64,000 bases of DNA from Gelatoporia subvermispora B (Eukaryota > Basidiomycota > Agaricomycetes > Polyporales > Gelatoporiaceae), in the NCBI GenBank assembly GCA_000320605.2, contig KB445817.1:1-64000 (forward strand). The letters run 5' to 3'. The notes below the pieces were generated by a model. That model was not told the origin of the DNA. It saw nothing but the letters and a program-made list of their open reading frames with translations, and made no database searches. Of the stretch, positions 1 to 10,177 are shown piece by piece (position 1 is the stretch's first letter; each line of letters opens with the position of its first letter). A program made the translations under genes and the position numbers.

Positions 1-125
1 ACCCTAACCCTAACCCTAACCCTAACCCTAACCCTAACCCTAACCCTAACCCTAACCCTAACCCTAACCTAACCCTAACCTAACCCTAACCTAACCCTAA
101 CCCTAACCCTAACCCTAACCCTAAC
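1..125. repeat. Telomere, (CCCTAA)n array
   Basis: Tandem CCCTAA from the first base, with a few shorter CCTAA units around positions 64-95. The C-rich strand reads 5'->3' from the left edge, so this is the left chromosome end with a TTAGGG-type telomere. The array stops at about 125, where unique sequence begins. Confidence 0.97.
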
Positions 126-289
126 GCCATTGGAGGATAAGTAGTGATTGGTAAGGGCGTTTGTAATTGTGCTTACACATTGGCCTCCGGCCTCCGGCCG
201 TCGGCGCCCGCTGACGCAATTGAGTCGACTAACGTGGTCCTGATGAGTCTATATAAGACGAAACGGGTTTGCTGGGTGGTTCCCCAGCT

Positions 290-479
290 CGTTGACCCAC
301 GTCGACGCTCTAACACAGGTAGTCTTCAAGACTAGGATAAGTATCCATCGCACCCCTCGCTTCGCTCGGGGTGCCACCTAACCCTAACCCAGTCGACAAC
401 TCTAACACAGGGAGCTCTCAAAGCTCGGATAAGTATCCATCGCACACCTCGCTTCGCTCGGTGTGCCACCTAACCCTCC
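290..479. repeat. Two copies of a hairpin-rich subtelomeric repeat ending in CCTAACCC
   Basis: Two units offset by exactly 92 nt. Each begins near a GTCGAC site and TAACACAGG, then has three consecutive inverted repeats, then CCACCTAACCC. Hairpin 1: 320-334 (perfect 7-bp arms) and 412-426. Hairpin 2: GGATA-AG-TATCC at 335-346 and 427-438. Hairpin 3: 350-374 and 442-466, with 7-bp arms around an identical 11-nt loop. Arms differ between copies but stay paired (GCACCCC/GGGGTGC versus GCACACC/GGTGTGC). The function is unknown. Confidence 0.85.
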
Positions 480-829
480 GAGTCCGTGTTCTTGAGGTCC
501 AAGCCAAAGGTATCAATACTAACACATGCCTCAAGCTCGATAACGCCTCCAGTGTCACGTATTTCATCCAGAAAGCTTGTGAGGGACATTAACGGAGTAT
601 CATTGTCATCGCGAAGCTTAACGGGTATGTCATCTTGCTGCCTCTTCCGTGCTATGCGCTTCTTAAGTGAACAAGTGCTGCAGGAAGTTGTGCGCTCTAG
701 GCCTGTCGGATTGTGGCGTTCCTTGATAGGAAACTCATCTATTACTTTCTTCTGATGGCAGCGGTCGCATCTGCGAGTGTGCGGAGAGAGAAGGCCAGAA
801 ACAGAGTCTGATCCTGGTAAGCAGACCAT
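470..829 (-). pseudogene. Small Cys4 zinc-ribbon ORF, apparently truncated at subtelomeric repeat
   Basis: An ATG at 829 opens 119 codons. Residues about 19-60 contain CDRCH and CSTCS, that is two CxxC pairs about 26 residues apart, followed by a basic KKRIARKR stretch. This suggests a zinc ribbon with nucleic acid binding. The C-terminal part is acidic and unrecognised. The stop codon is formed by the telomere-like CCTAACC at 470-477, so the frame ends exactly where the subtelomeric repeat starts. I infer that it is the 5' part of a once longer gene cut by a break or repeat insertion. The family is not recognised, and an intact tiny gene cannot be excluded. Confidence 0.45.
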
Positions 830-1265
830 TTAGTAGAGGAGGCACACCGAATGTGTCACGACGCAGCGTACTGGCTTCGCGATTTTTTGCAGAATATATT
901 ATAATTATAAGTACGTAGCTAGGACATGTACATATTACTGTTTAGTAGATATATTTCATTGCCCTTGGACGTTCTGGTTATATGTTTTCTGCGGAGGATT
1001 GTGGCGTGGGAACGGCACGTGCCAGACCTGCGGGACACGATTTGTTGGCGGCTTTGCATTCAGTGACAACTCGGTAAGCAGCGAAACACGTTCGATATGC
1101 ATGACTCCGTGCGTGGGCCCCTCGCACGCCGCAAATTGTTCCGATCCGTGCAAAACTCGATTCCGATAGCCACGACATGTACAAGATTAATGTGCTGCAA
1201 GTAGGTGGATAGCATTCAGACTGATTCCCTACGCCCCGCTCCCGACCCGGCCTCGAACGACACTG
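830..1265. other. Intergenic, no gene seen
   Basis: A(T)-rich patch around 885-955, then ordinary sequence leading into the 3' end of the farnesyl diphosphate synthase gene. It probably includes that gene's 3' UTR. No convincing coding frame. Confidence 0.6.
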
Positions 1266-2588
1266 CTACTTCTGACGCTTGTAAATCTTGTCGAGGAAGC
1301 TCTTGAAGACCTCCTTCTTGAGGACGGCCTGGCCGTCCGCGCTAGGTGTCTCGGGGACAGTCTCGATGAGGCCCATGATGCGCTTGTACGCCGCCTCCTC
1401 GTACTCGGCATAGCGCTGGCGGATACCGAGTTCCTCGTACAACGCCTTGATGCGAGCTTCGGCCTGCGCATCCTTGCGGCCGTAGTTCGTGTCGAGGACG
1501 GCGCGCTGGTCGGGCGTCGCAAGCGCGAGAGCCGTATTGACGCACCACGAGCACTTGTTGTCGATGATGTCCGTGCCGATCTTGCCGATCTGCTCTGGTG
1601 TGCCCGCGTAGTCGAGGAAGTCGTCCTGCACCTGGAAGTACTCGCCGAGCGGAACGAGGATCGACTTGGCGAGCTCGTAGGGGTCGGTGGATGGCGTGGA
1701 CGTGTGTGCGAGCCCGCACATGTACATGGCGAGCGCGACTGGGAGGTAGAAGGAGTAGTACGCAGTCTTGTAGATGACGATGAGCTTGTGCCTATATGTC
1801 CGGCGACGCCGTTAGCGAAGGAAAATAGAGACAAGGTCACAGGACGCACTTCTGAAGGGAGAACTTGCTCAGGTCGACGTGATCCTCCGGCGCGGTAATC
1901 AGGTCAATCAACTGGCCGATTTCCGTCTGGAAGGTCGTCTGCATATCCACCCAGTCATCAGCTACAGCAGGCAGACTAGCATACGACACGACGCACCTCA
2001 TGGAAGAGCTCGAGCAGATGCACGTAATACGGCTCGGCGCGGAAGTGGTTCTTGATAAGGTGGTAGATGGCCGCCTCCAACATGAACGAGTCGTTGATGG
2101 CAATGTAGCCGACGCCGTCGCGCCTGTACCAGCAGGGCTGTCCGCGGCGTGTGATGCTCTGGTCCATCATGTCGTCCGACACCAGGAAGAACGCTTGAAG
2201 CTGTCCGCCCACGCGGCATCAGTCACCTTCGCGCACAGAAACAAGGGCGAGAAGGCCACACACCAGCTCAACGCACCAGCCCAGCAGGGCCGCGCGGAAG
2301 TACTCCTGCTCCGTCAACAGCCGGCCCTTGAGGATCTCAGCGGTGTCGACGACGGACAGCCCGCGGTTGAGCTTGCCGCCGGGGACGTTGTAGTCCAGGT
2401 TCTGCGCGCACAGAACGTGTCATCTTCAATATCCAGGCTACGTGATCGAACGTACGCACCCTGCCGTACCACTCAATCGCGTCTTTGGGCATACCGTTGG
2501 CGGCGAGGTAGTCGAGCAGTTCCTGGCGGATAGCGGGGAAGACGTCCTCGAAACGCTGCCTCTTCTGAGCTTTTGCGTCTGCGGTCAT
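1266..2588 (-). CDS. ERG20: Farnesyl diphosphate synthase
   Basis: Condenses IPP with DMAPP and then GPP to make farnesyl diphosphate, the precursor of sterols, prenylated proteins and terpenoids; cytosolic. Five exons on the minus strand: 2460-2588, 2264-2401, 1997-2200, 1850-1938 and 1266-1791. Introns are 58, 63, 58 and 58 nt, all GT-AG. The predicted protein is 361 aa, the normal size. The first Asp-rich motif DDMMD is at residues 98-102, preceded by FF at the -5/-4 chain-length positions expected of an FPP synthase. The second motif DDFLD is at 243-247. The C-terminus YKRQK matches the basic tail of fungal enzymes. The ATG at 2588 starts [20 protein letters not shown], as in fungal homologues. 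The gene is tail-to-head with HSP60, 500 nt downstream of that gene's stop. Confidence 0.96.
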
Positions 2589-3088
2589 CGTGAGCGGCGT
2601 GTAAAGATGAGATGTCTAAGGAATTAAGAGGGTATCGAGGAGGGAGCGAAGGATTAAAGAGTCTATGCGAGTCGCGTAATTTTAAGAGGACAGGAAGTGG
2701 TGCCACCGAAAAGACGCCCTCCAAGCGAAATCCGTCGCGGGCCCTTCATCACGGCCTCATCTCAGATTCGCTCATCGTCCGATCTCTCAATTCTCCCAGG
2801 TTCGTTGCACTGCATGTCGAGCTCAATTGTCCCAATTTTCCATTCCTCCGACAGACGTACGTCGCAGACAGAAAAAAATTTGACTGAGAGGGGTGTGTGC
2901 GTGCGTTAGCATTCGTGAAAGCATGAGTACGTAGCAGACAATAACCTATGTGTATAATATATACTCGAAAGATGCAGTGCGATGTGCGAGCGGACGATGA
3001 CGGGGATGTAAGTTTACAGAGCGATACTTTTCAGTTGTTTATAAAATTTTGTGTCCTTCCGCGCTCCGAGCGGCAACGTCTAAGCCGC
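2589..3088. other. Intergenic: ERG20 promoter and HSP60 3' region
   Basis: Both neighbours are on the minus strand, so this 500-nt gap holds the HSP60 3' UTR (right part) and the ERG20 promoter (left part). No coding frame is supported. Confidence 0.7.
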
Positions 3089-5386
3089 TCAGAAGCCCAT
3101 ACCACCCATACCACCCATGCCGCCGCCCATGCCACCCATCGGCGCGGCAGACTTGGGCTCGTCCGCCTCAACGACGCACGCCTCGCTCGTCGTAAGCAGA
3201 CTCGCGACACCCGCAGCGTCGACGAGCGCGGTGCGCACGACCTTGAGCGGGTCGACGATACCGGCCTTGATCATGTCGACGTATTCGCCCTTGCTCGCGT
3301 CGTAGCCCCACGAGAACTTGTCCGCGGCACCGTACTGGTTCAGGAGAGTGCCGACGATGACGCTGCTCTCCTCACCCGCGTTGTTGAGGATCGTCCGGGT
3401 CGGGTTCGTGAGCGCGCGGCGGATGATCGAAACGCCGAGGTCCTGGTCGAAGTTCGCCGTGGGGATGGGCTTAGCGTCGGGCGAGGTGGGCTGCGACGCC
3501 GCGCCGGGCGTGTTGACCGCGAGCGCGAGCGAGGCCTTGAGCAACGCGGTACCACCACCGGGGAGGATACCCTCCTCGACAGCGGCACGGGTCGCGTTCA
3601 GCGCGTCGTCGTACCGGTCCTTCTTCTCGCCAACCTCGACCTCGGACGAGCCGCCGACTTTGATGACCGCAACACCGCCAGAAAGCTTCGCGAGGCGCTC
3701 CTGCAGCTTCGTCTTGTCGAACTCGCTCGTCGTCGGGTCGTCGAGCAGCGAGCGGATCTGCTCGCACCGCGCCTGGATCGCGTCCTTCGAGCCCTCGCCG
3801 TTCAGGATGATCGTGTCGTCCTTCGTGATGGTGACCGAGCCAGTCGAGCCGAGCATGTCGGGCGTCATGCGCTCGAGCTTGATGTCGAGCTCGTCGGTGA
3901 AGACGGTACCGCCAGTGAGGATCGCGAGGTCGCCAAGGATGCTCTTGCGGTTGTCACCGAAGCCGGGGGCCTTGACCGCGCACACCTGGAGCTGTCCGCG
4001 GAGCTTGTTGAGGATGCACGCCGCGAGCGCCTCACCGTCGACGTCCTCCGCGATGATCAGGAGCGGCCGGCGCGACTGCACCGCCTGCTCGAGCGCAGGG
4101 AGGATGTCCTGCAGGACGCTGATCTTCTTCTCCGACAACAGAATGAGCGGCTTCTCGAAGTCGACCTTCTGCGACTTGACGTCGGTGACAAAGTAGGGAG
4201 AGATGAAGCCACGGTCGAAGCGCATGCCCTCCGTGATCTCAATCTCGTCATCGATCGTCCTGCCCTCCTTGACTGTGATGACACCCTCCTTGCCGACCTT
4301 CTCCATCGCCTGCGCAATGAGGTTGCCGACGTGAGTGTCGCCGTTCGCGGAGATGGTGGCGACCTGTGCAATCTCAGCGGTCGTGGTGATGGTCTTGGCA
4401 TGCGAGGAGAGGAACTCGACAACGCGATCTACGGCCGCCTGCGAGCCGCGGCGGAGGTCCATCGGGTTGCAGCCCGCAGCGACGTTCTTGACACCCTCCG
4501 AGTAGATCGCACGCGCGAGGACAGTAGCAGTGGTGGTACCGTCACCTGCGATCTCGTTCGTCTTTTGCGCAACATCCTGGACAAGACTAGAATTAAATCA
4601 GCATTGGGTTGAATGCATGGAAGCGGCGCTCGGTGAGAAGGGAGAGGTCGGACGTCAAAATCAAGCAACGAGTAAAAAGCTGGGAGCTTGCGTCTGAACA
4701 TCTTCGTCTGCGCATTCCCGCGAAAACACATGCACATGCGGCGTACAAAACCAGCCCCTTCGAGGACTTGTCGTCCTCCGAGCCCAAAGCGACGAGAGCG
4801 GGTGGTGTCCTGGCTGCTACCAACACAGGTATTATCGCAAAGACGCTTTGACGCGTCAGTTTTGAGCGAGGGGAGCGTGGTGCGAACGCCTTATTCCCGT
4901 CACACACAACCCAGCGAATGGATGGCAAGCAAAACAAGCTATCGGCGAGCATTCCACGAGGCCCCCCGTCCTTTACCCAGGCCTCAAGTATTCCTCTCCA
5001 CTCGCCTGATACACGATCACGGCAAAGAATAGCCAAGACTTACCGAGCACCGAGGTTCTCGAACTTGTCCTTCAGAGTGATAGACTTGGCGACAGTGACA
5101 CCGTCCTTGGTGATCTTGGGACCACCGAACGGCTGCTCGATGATGACATTGCGGCCTGCAGGACGCGTCAGCGCGCGGCTAGGCAGCCGGATCGGTGAGA
5201 CTCACCTTTGGGGCCAAGGGTGACACTGACAGCGTTGGCGAGGACATCAACACCGGTGAGGATGCTTGCACGGCCCTCGTTGGAAAACTTGATCTCCTTG
5301 TGTGCGCCGCGGACGAGCGACGGCTTCGCGGCCTTAGTGGCGGCGCGGCGGAGGGCAGAGGAAGAGGACTGGGAGAGGTGGTGCAT
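3089..5386 (-). CDS. HSP60: Mitochondrial chaperonin HSP60
   Basis: Group I chaperonin of the mitochondrial matrix; folds imported proteins with HSP10 using ATP. Exons on the minus strand: 5206-5386, 5044-5155 and 3089-4586. Introns are 50 nt and an unusually long 457 nt (4587-5043). The predicted protein is 596 aa. The N-terminus ([20 protein letters not shown]) is rich in Ser, Arg and Ala with no acidic residue, as in a matrix targeting peptide. Chaperonin signatures include [20 protein letters not shown], the nucleotide motif [13 protein letters not shown], and a C-terminal GGM-repeat tail ending GGMGF. The ATG at 5386 is preferred; the frame is open upstream but has no earlier ATG. The gene is divergent from CBP3 across 632 nt. 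Confidence 0.97.
4587..5043 (-). other. Long intron 2 of HSP60 (457 nt)
   Basis: Bounded by GTAAGT (5043 downward) and TTCTAG (at 4587). It is about eight times longer than the other introns in this window. The protein is continuous across it (GAR|LVQD), so no exon is missing. I saw no clear C/D-box snoRNA or other RNA gene inside. Confidence 0.8.
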
Positions 5387-6018
5387 GGCAGTAGACGAGG
5401 GGAAGAGCAACGGGGGAATTTTGGTCGTCGAGGGAGACGGTGAGGAAGAGGGAAAGCTCAGTGAGCACGGAGCGAATTTTTGGACGGTCCCTTTTGAATA
5501 AACGCGCGTCGAAGGCTCTGGAACTTACCGACTTTCCCCGGAACCACGTGGTCGCTTTCCACGTGCTCACCGCGTCATTTTCCCCGCACCGGCCGACCGC
5601 CTCCCTCGTCGTCGCCGATGACCACAGCAAACATCGTATCTGTATGAAAGCTCACAATATAGAGCCATCATCAGAAACGGAGATGGTAGCGAACCCTGGG
5701 GAAATCCGATCGCCTCTTTGTGGTAGATGTGCTGGCGGTCTTGCTAACCCTCTAGTATAGATCTGCTGCCACTACGCAAAATACGCCGGGAAGTCGGTTC
5801 ATTATCCGGCGCTGGTATTATGTTATCAAAAAAACTCATATCCCTTTGCTTTGACCGTGCGTCGTGAGCTATCACGCAGCGTACGAGGAAGATGCACAGA
5901 ATGAGGCAACTGCTAACCCCAGCGTAGGGGTTCCGCGGTAATAAACCCTATAGGCGCCCGTCAAACGCGCGCCCTCGTCAAGCGCCGACGCTCCAGCTCG
6001 CTGCCGTGCACAACGACC
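5387..6018. promoter_or_regulatory. Bidirectional HSP60/CBP3 promoter region with paired CACGTG boxes
   Basis: 632 nt between the divergent starts of HSP60 (5386, minus) and CBP3 (6019, plus). Two CACGTG palindromes lie at 5545-5550 and 5560-5565, with starts 15 bp apart. The first sits in CCACGTGG, just right of the palindrome TTCCCCGGAA (5534-5543). CACGTG is the core bound by bHLH factors in fungi; that these sites are used is inference. Confidence 0.5.
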
Positions 6019-7390
6019 ATGCTCGCCCGACACCTCCTTGCTCGACGTTTAAGACACTCACGACCTGCCTTATCTCTCACTCATGCTCGCTACTTGACGC
6101 AAAATGCCTCCCCTCCTCCCTCACCTTCAACGTCCGCCTCGTCCGACGTCACTAGCCAAAACTCGACCCCCGCGCCGCAAACACCACCGAATCAACCAGC
6201 AAAACGCCAGAGGACATGGCTCGCAGGGTACCTTGACGAGCACCCTACTGCAAAAAAAGTGTTTGTCGCGTTCGGGAGCGCCATGGGGTATGGAAACAAA
6301 AAGCAAGTCGCCGGAAGGCGGGCGTTCAACATGTACTCGCACTTGTGCATCCCGAAGCCAGACGAGGATCGAGCATTTTGGCAAAATGGTGCGTCAGTTC
6401 TCTGCGCTATAGGCTCTAGTGCACATCCGTGACGCGGAGTAACCGTGAAGATATCGAGGCTACCTAGCAGCATACCATGACTCCTAGCTAGCCGGACGTT
6501 CTGCGCCCGCGCGTTTTTCCCGTTTCCTTCATCACTTCTCATATGCTCTTTGTGCATTTACTAACCAGTTGACAGAATGCGACCTACCGCCAACATTCCA
6601 GTCATGGTTCACCGTCATGAATCTCCACGTCTGGCTGCTCACCGTCCGCCTCCGCGCCCTGCCCGCGCCTCAAGGACTGAACCACATCCAAGGACTCATC
6701 GACCACTTTTTCCTCGACGTCGAGGACCGCATCCGGCGCGTTCTCCAGCCCGCAGGTCCTGACTCGATGCTACCCGCGCAAAACCTCATGCCCTACACTC
6801 CTCCCACCGACTTTTACACCATCGCGAACAGCGGGATGAAGGTCGTCGCGCGCGGACGAGCTCCCGAGCGCCTCGTCTCCATGCAGATGAAGGTTTTCCG
6901 GGAGCAATGGGCCGGACTCGGTGTCGCATGCGACCTGGGGCTCGTCACGGGCGACGCAGAGCTCGCTGCGGCGGTCTGGCGCAACTTCCTCGGTGCACGC
7001 GGCGCGCGGGGGATCGTCTACCAGTCCGACGCGGACTCGACGCAGCCGCACTTCCGGCGCTCGGTGAACCTGCTGGGCGGGACGGTCGAGCAGGGCGGGA
7101 AGATGACGCCGGAGCAGCTCCGCGCGGAGGAGGCCAAGGACGACGGGTCGGGCGTGCACGACTACACGCCTGCCGAGGCGGACAAATACGTCGCGTACCC
7201 CGAGCTCATGGCCGCACTCGTCGCATACATCCGCAGGGAGCTCAAGCGGCTCGAGGCGATCCCGGACGAGCTCATCTTGGGCCCTGGCAAGGTCGGCACC
7301 GAGTCACTACACATGGAGCAACTGAGGTTTGGACGGGTGCGGGACGGCAACCCGTTGCTCAAGCCGTTACAAAAGGACTCGCGTCGGTAA
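6019..7390 (+). CDS. CBP3: Ubiquinol-cytochrome c reductase assembly chaperone (Cbp3/UQCC1 family)
   Basis: Mitochondrial factor that, with Cbp6, promotes translation and early assembly of cytochrome b for respiratory complex III. Two exons, 6019-6388 and 6576-7390, around a 187-nt intron (GTGCGT, branch CTAAC at 6561-6565, acceptor GACAG). The predicted protein is 394 aa. The first 30 residues are basic and lack acids (MLARHLLARRLRHSRP), a good presequence, followed by a Pro/Ser-rich linker to about residue 70. The conserved domain begins near SAMGYG and continues through TFQSWFTVMNLHVWLL and DHFFLDVEDRIR, typical of the Ubiq_cyt_C_chap family. The C-terminal region after about residue 260 is lineage-specific. 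Confidence 0.92.
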
Positions 7391-10177
7391 TGATACTATT
7401 GTACTATTGTCTCTAGTTCTTGGAAGACCTGCGATGCTGGCCGGACAAATCGCAACACGGCCCACACGGGTTAGCTGTCCTCATCTCTGTGTGCCGTCAC
7501 TGCCGTGCGACGGGCATCCCAATCAGTGGTTAGTAGGTTCCACTGAGCTCGAGAGAAAGAACTGTGGACACTTTCCATCACTGACAACGCGACCTCGATC
7601 CCCTCGTGAAACTCGCCGACACATTTCCGTCATGCAAGGTGTACTTACTTGCTCCGCCCCGCCGGCCATCACGTTTGCTGTAACGCTACGAGCAAAGCAC
7701 AGAACCTTGAGAGGCGATGACGGCAACGTCCGTGAGTGCTTAGTCAGCAGCACCGGCTTGTTCGGCGCCCACATTCTGACGGTCTGACCGCATTGCGATG
7801 ATTGCATACTCAACTAGAGAAGCGCCGCCTGCGTCGGCAAACACCTTGCTCGCTCTCGTTTAGAAAATCGAACTCAGATGCAATCCTCACGTTGGCGATT
7901 GGCCACTTTATCGCTGCATCAACGAGATGTATGCATTAATTAGAGACGTTCAAAGTTGCAGCTATGTTGCTCGCTTGCCTTCGCCTAGAGTCCGCGTAGG
8001 GCCGGCTACCGCGTTAGCGATAGGTAGGCGAGAGCAAGTGGTCAACTCTGAACGACTCTATTCAATCAAGCTCTACATGATTTTGGGACGAGAACACAGG
8101 CATGGTAATTATAGAGCTACATGTGCCGCTACATAAGCATTCACATAACAAGGACAATTTCCGTCCTACTATTTTCGTCTAGACTTGACCATCAGTGTGC
8201 ATCGGGCATGGTCAATGTGTTGAGAGTCTCAACTGAGACATGCCTGTCAGATCACTTGTAACATGCCAGTCTCTTCGGCGACTGGAACATGTCTACAAAG
8301 AGGACACGGGCATGGACATGCCTCTTGTGCAGTGACACACTTGTACTTGGCGCTATCAAGAAGCTCAGGTCGTTCAATCAAAAGCTGTTTAGAAATCGCG
8401 ACCCGGATCTGCAGAAAGAAGACGATTGGCTCGAAATATTGAACGAAAGGAGCAAAACAGATTGGGAGACACTGGGAAGACTGATGTGGCGGGGAAGACT
8501 GATGTGGCGGGGAGGACAAGTGCCACAAAGCGGAAGCACGTGATGAGCATGGTAGGTAACAGACGCCCAGCAGACGCGGAAATGTACATCGCACATACCA
8601 TATTAGGAACGACGCGTCAGGCGTGGGAAAATGTCAACGGAAAAGTGAACACATTGTGGACTGGGAGAGACCTTGCAAGCAAGGTGACCCACAGGGACTT
8701 CGGCAAGAAATACGGCCGATGTGGCAATGGTTGTGCTGAGGTATGCAGCGAAGATCGGTTTTATGCGACGTGAACACTCCACAAGCTGTGGCAGTATAGA
8801 GCGACTCAGATTCCTCCTCTCGCGCTGTCACTCGATCCTCGCGGCTATACGCACCCCTTGAAGTAGCTCCCTTTGGGCCTTTCTAACCCGTCGAATCTCA
8901 AGCTAGAGTTTTCAAACTATCGTCTGTGAAAATATGCGCACCGTTCATCCTGGAGTTCACTATTCTGGCTCGTTGAGACTGAAACTATGACTGTCGCTTC
9001 GTCTGCCAGAATGATCAGAACTCAGCCTCGATCCCAGATGCAATACCGTCGCATTACCACTGGGCTCACTGAACGTAATGTGCATCTGCGTCATTGAGAG
9101 GTTGCATCCGCTTGTACAAGCCAACCGGCTGCTACGAGCATCTTCTCGAAACCCATAGCGTCCGCCCTTCAAGCCAGGTCACTACAGACATTTGACAAGT
9201 TCCCGATCCGCTGACTGCTATTGTGCGGGCCGTATCAGCATGTGCTGCTGATACATACTCTGCTGAAATACCTGGCTACGATGCTTCGACGCGTCTTGAC
9301 TGTCGAGCTGTCCTAGCTGGATGAAGGAACTACGGTATCCTGTATGCCTCTTGACTCGTACGGTTTTGACAGGGTTGGGATGGAGGTATGTCAATACGAT
9401 GTATTAAGTGCCCTGCGCAGACGAGATGCTATTCTACTCTTTTCCCGCTGACCCATCAAGTGCGCTACAGACCGCGCGCGCTCCGCCAGCATCTCGCAAT
9501 TGGAACACTAATTCGCCCGCTGGCTGACCCATCTCGCCGATTGCAGCTCGTTCCTGCCTCACCCGAGGCACTTCTGCCTGCTGTCGTACCATGTGAATCG
9601 ACACGAGGCCTTCGCTAGGTACAAGTATCCTGTCTCCTACATCGACGCACGCGGAATCGCGTACGCATAGGTAACACTAGGGTCCCTACTACTGGGTTAG
9701 ACCCTGTCGAAGTCGACTATGCACATCACCTCGGCCAATCGTGGCCTGGGCAAAGCTGGCGTCTCTGGTGGACCGAGGCGGTGTGGCAGTAGGCCGCAGT
9801 TTGCCGTTGCGCCTTTGCTGTACGCAAGTATGCCCAGTGATGTGCTTGACCCCGGACCCCGAAACTCGGCAGACGTCTGGAAGGAGATGCAACCATTAGT
9901 CTCGTAAGTTAGAAGCGGTCATATTTCTGGGTTTTGCATGCTGTACGATGCCTGCTAATAGATTGGTTGATAAGTTTCGTTGAGGAGGAGCTCTCACGCC
10001 TCGACCCCCGGTGCCATCAGTCCATCGCACATCACTGGACTGCAGATCCACCTGGACATTTGATCATCATTGTCCGGATCCGAAGAACCTGCGGTGACGA
10101 TTTCACTCCGGGAGAACAAGTCCGATCGGGCGGCTAGCGAATGTCTAGAGGCACCACCCAATGACAGCGCCTCCATC
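7391..10177. other. Long intergenic stretch, no supported gene
   Basis: About 2.8 kb with only short frames. An 18-bp direct repeat occurs twice at about 8479-8514 (CTGATGTGGCGGGGAAGA, then the same with GGA at the end). No protein family, LTR or terminal inverted repeat was recognised. The left part should contain the CBP3 3' UTR. Confidence 0.55.

Noticed and set aside
2948..4612. 554-codon open frame on the plus strand
   Set aside because: It is the antisense of HSP60 exon 3; the composition (Arg, Asp, Leu, Glu rich) is the mirror of a GC3-rich gene, and it has no domain.
4680..5030. Plus-strand frames in the HSP60 intron as a nested gene
   Set aside because: Short, no start context, no family and no splice signals on that strand.
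5408..5410. Earlier HSP60 start eight codons upstream
   Set aside because: The codon is TTG, not ATG; the first in-frame ATG is at 5386.
7391..10177. Possible gene in the 2.8-kb gap
   Set aside because: No frame longer than about 150 codons, no coherent splice chain and no recognised motif.
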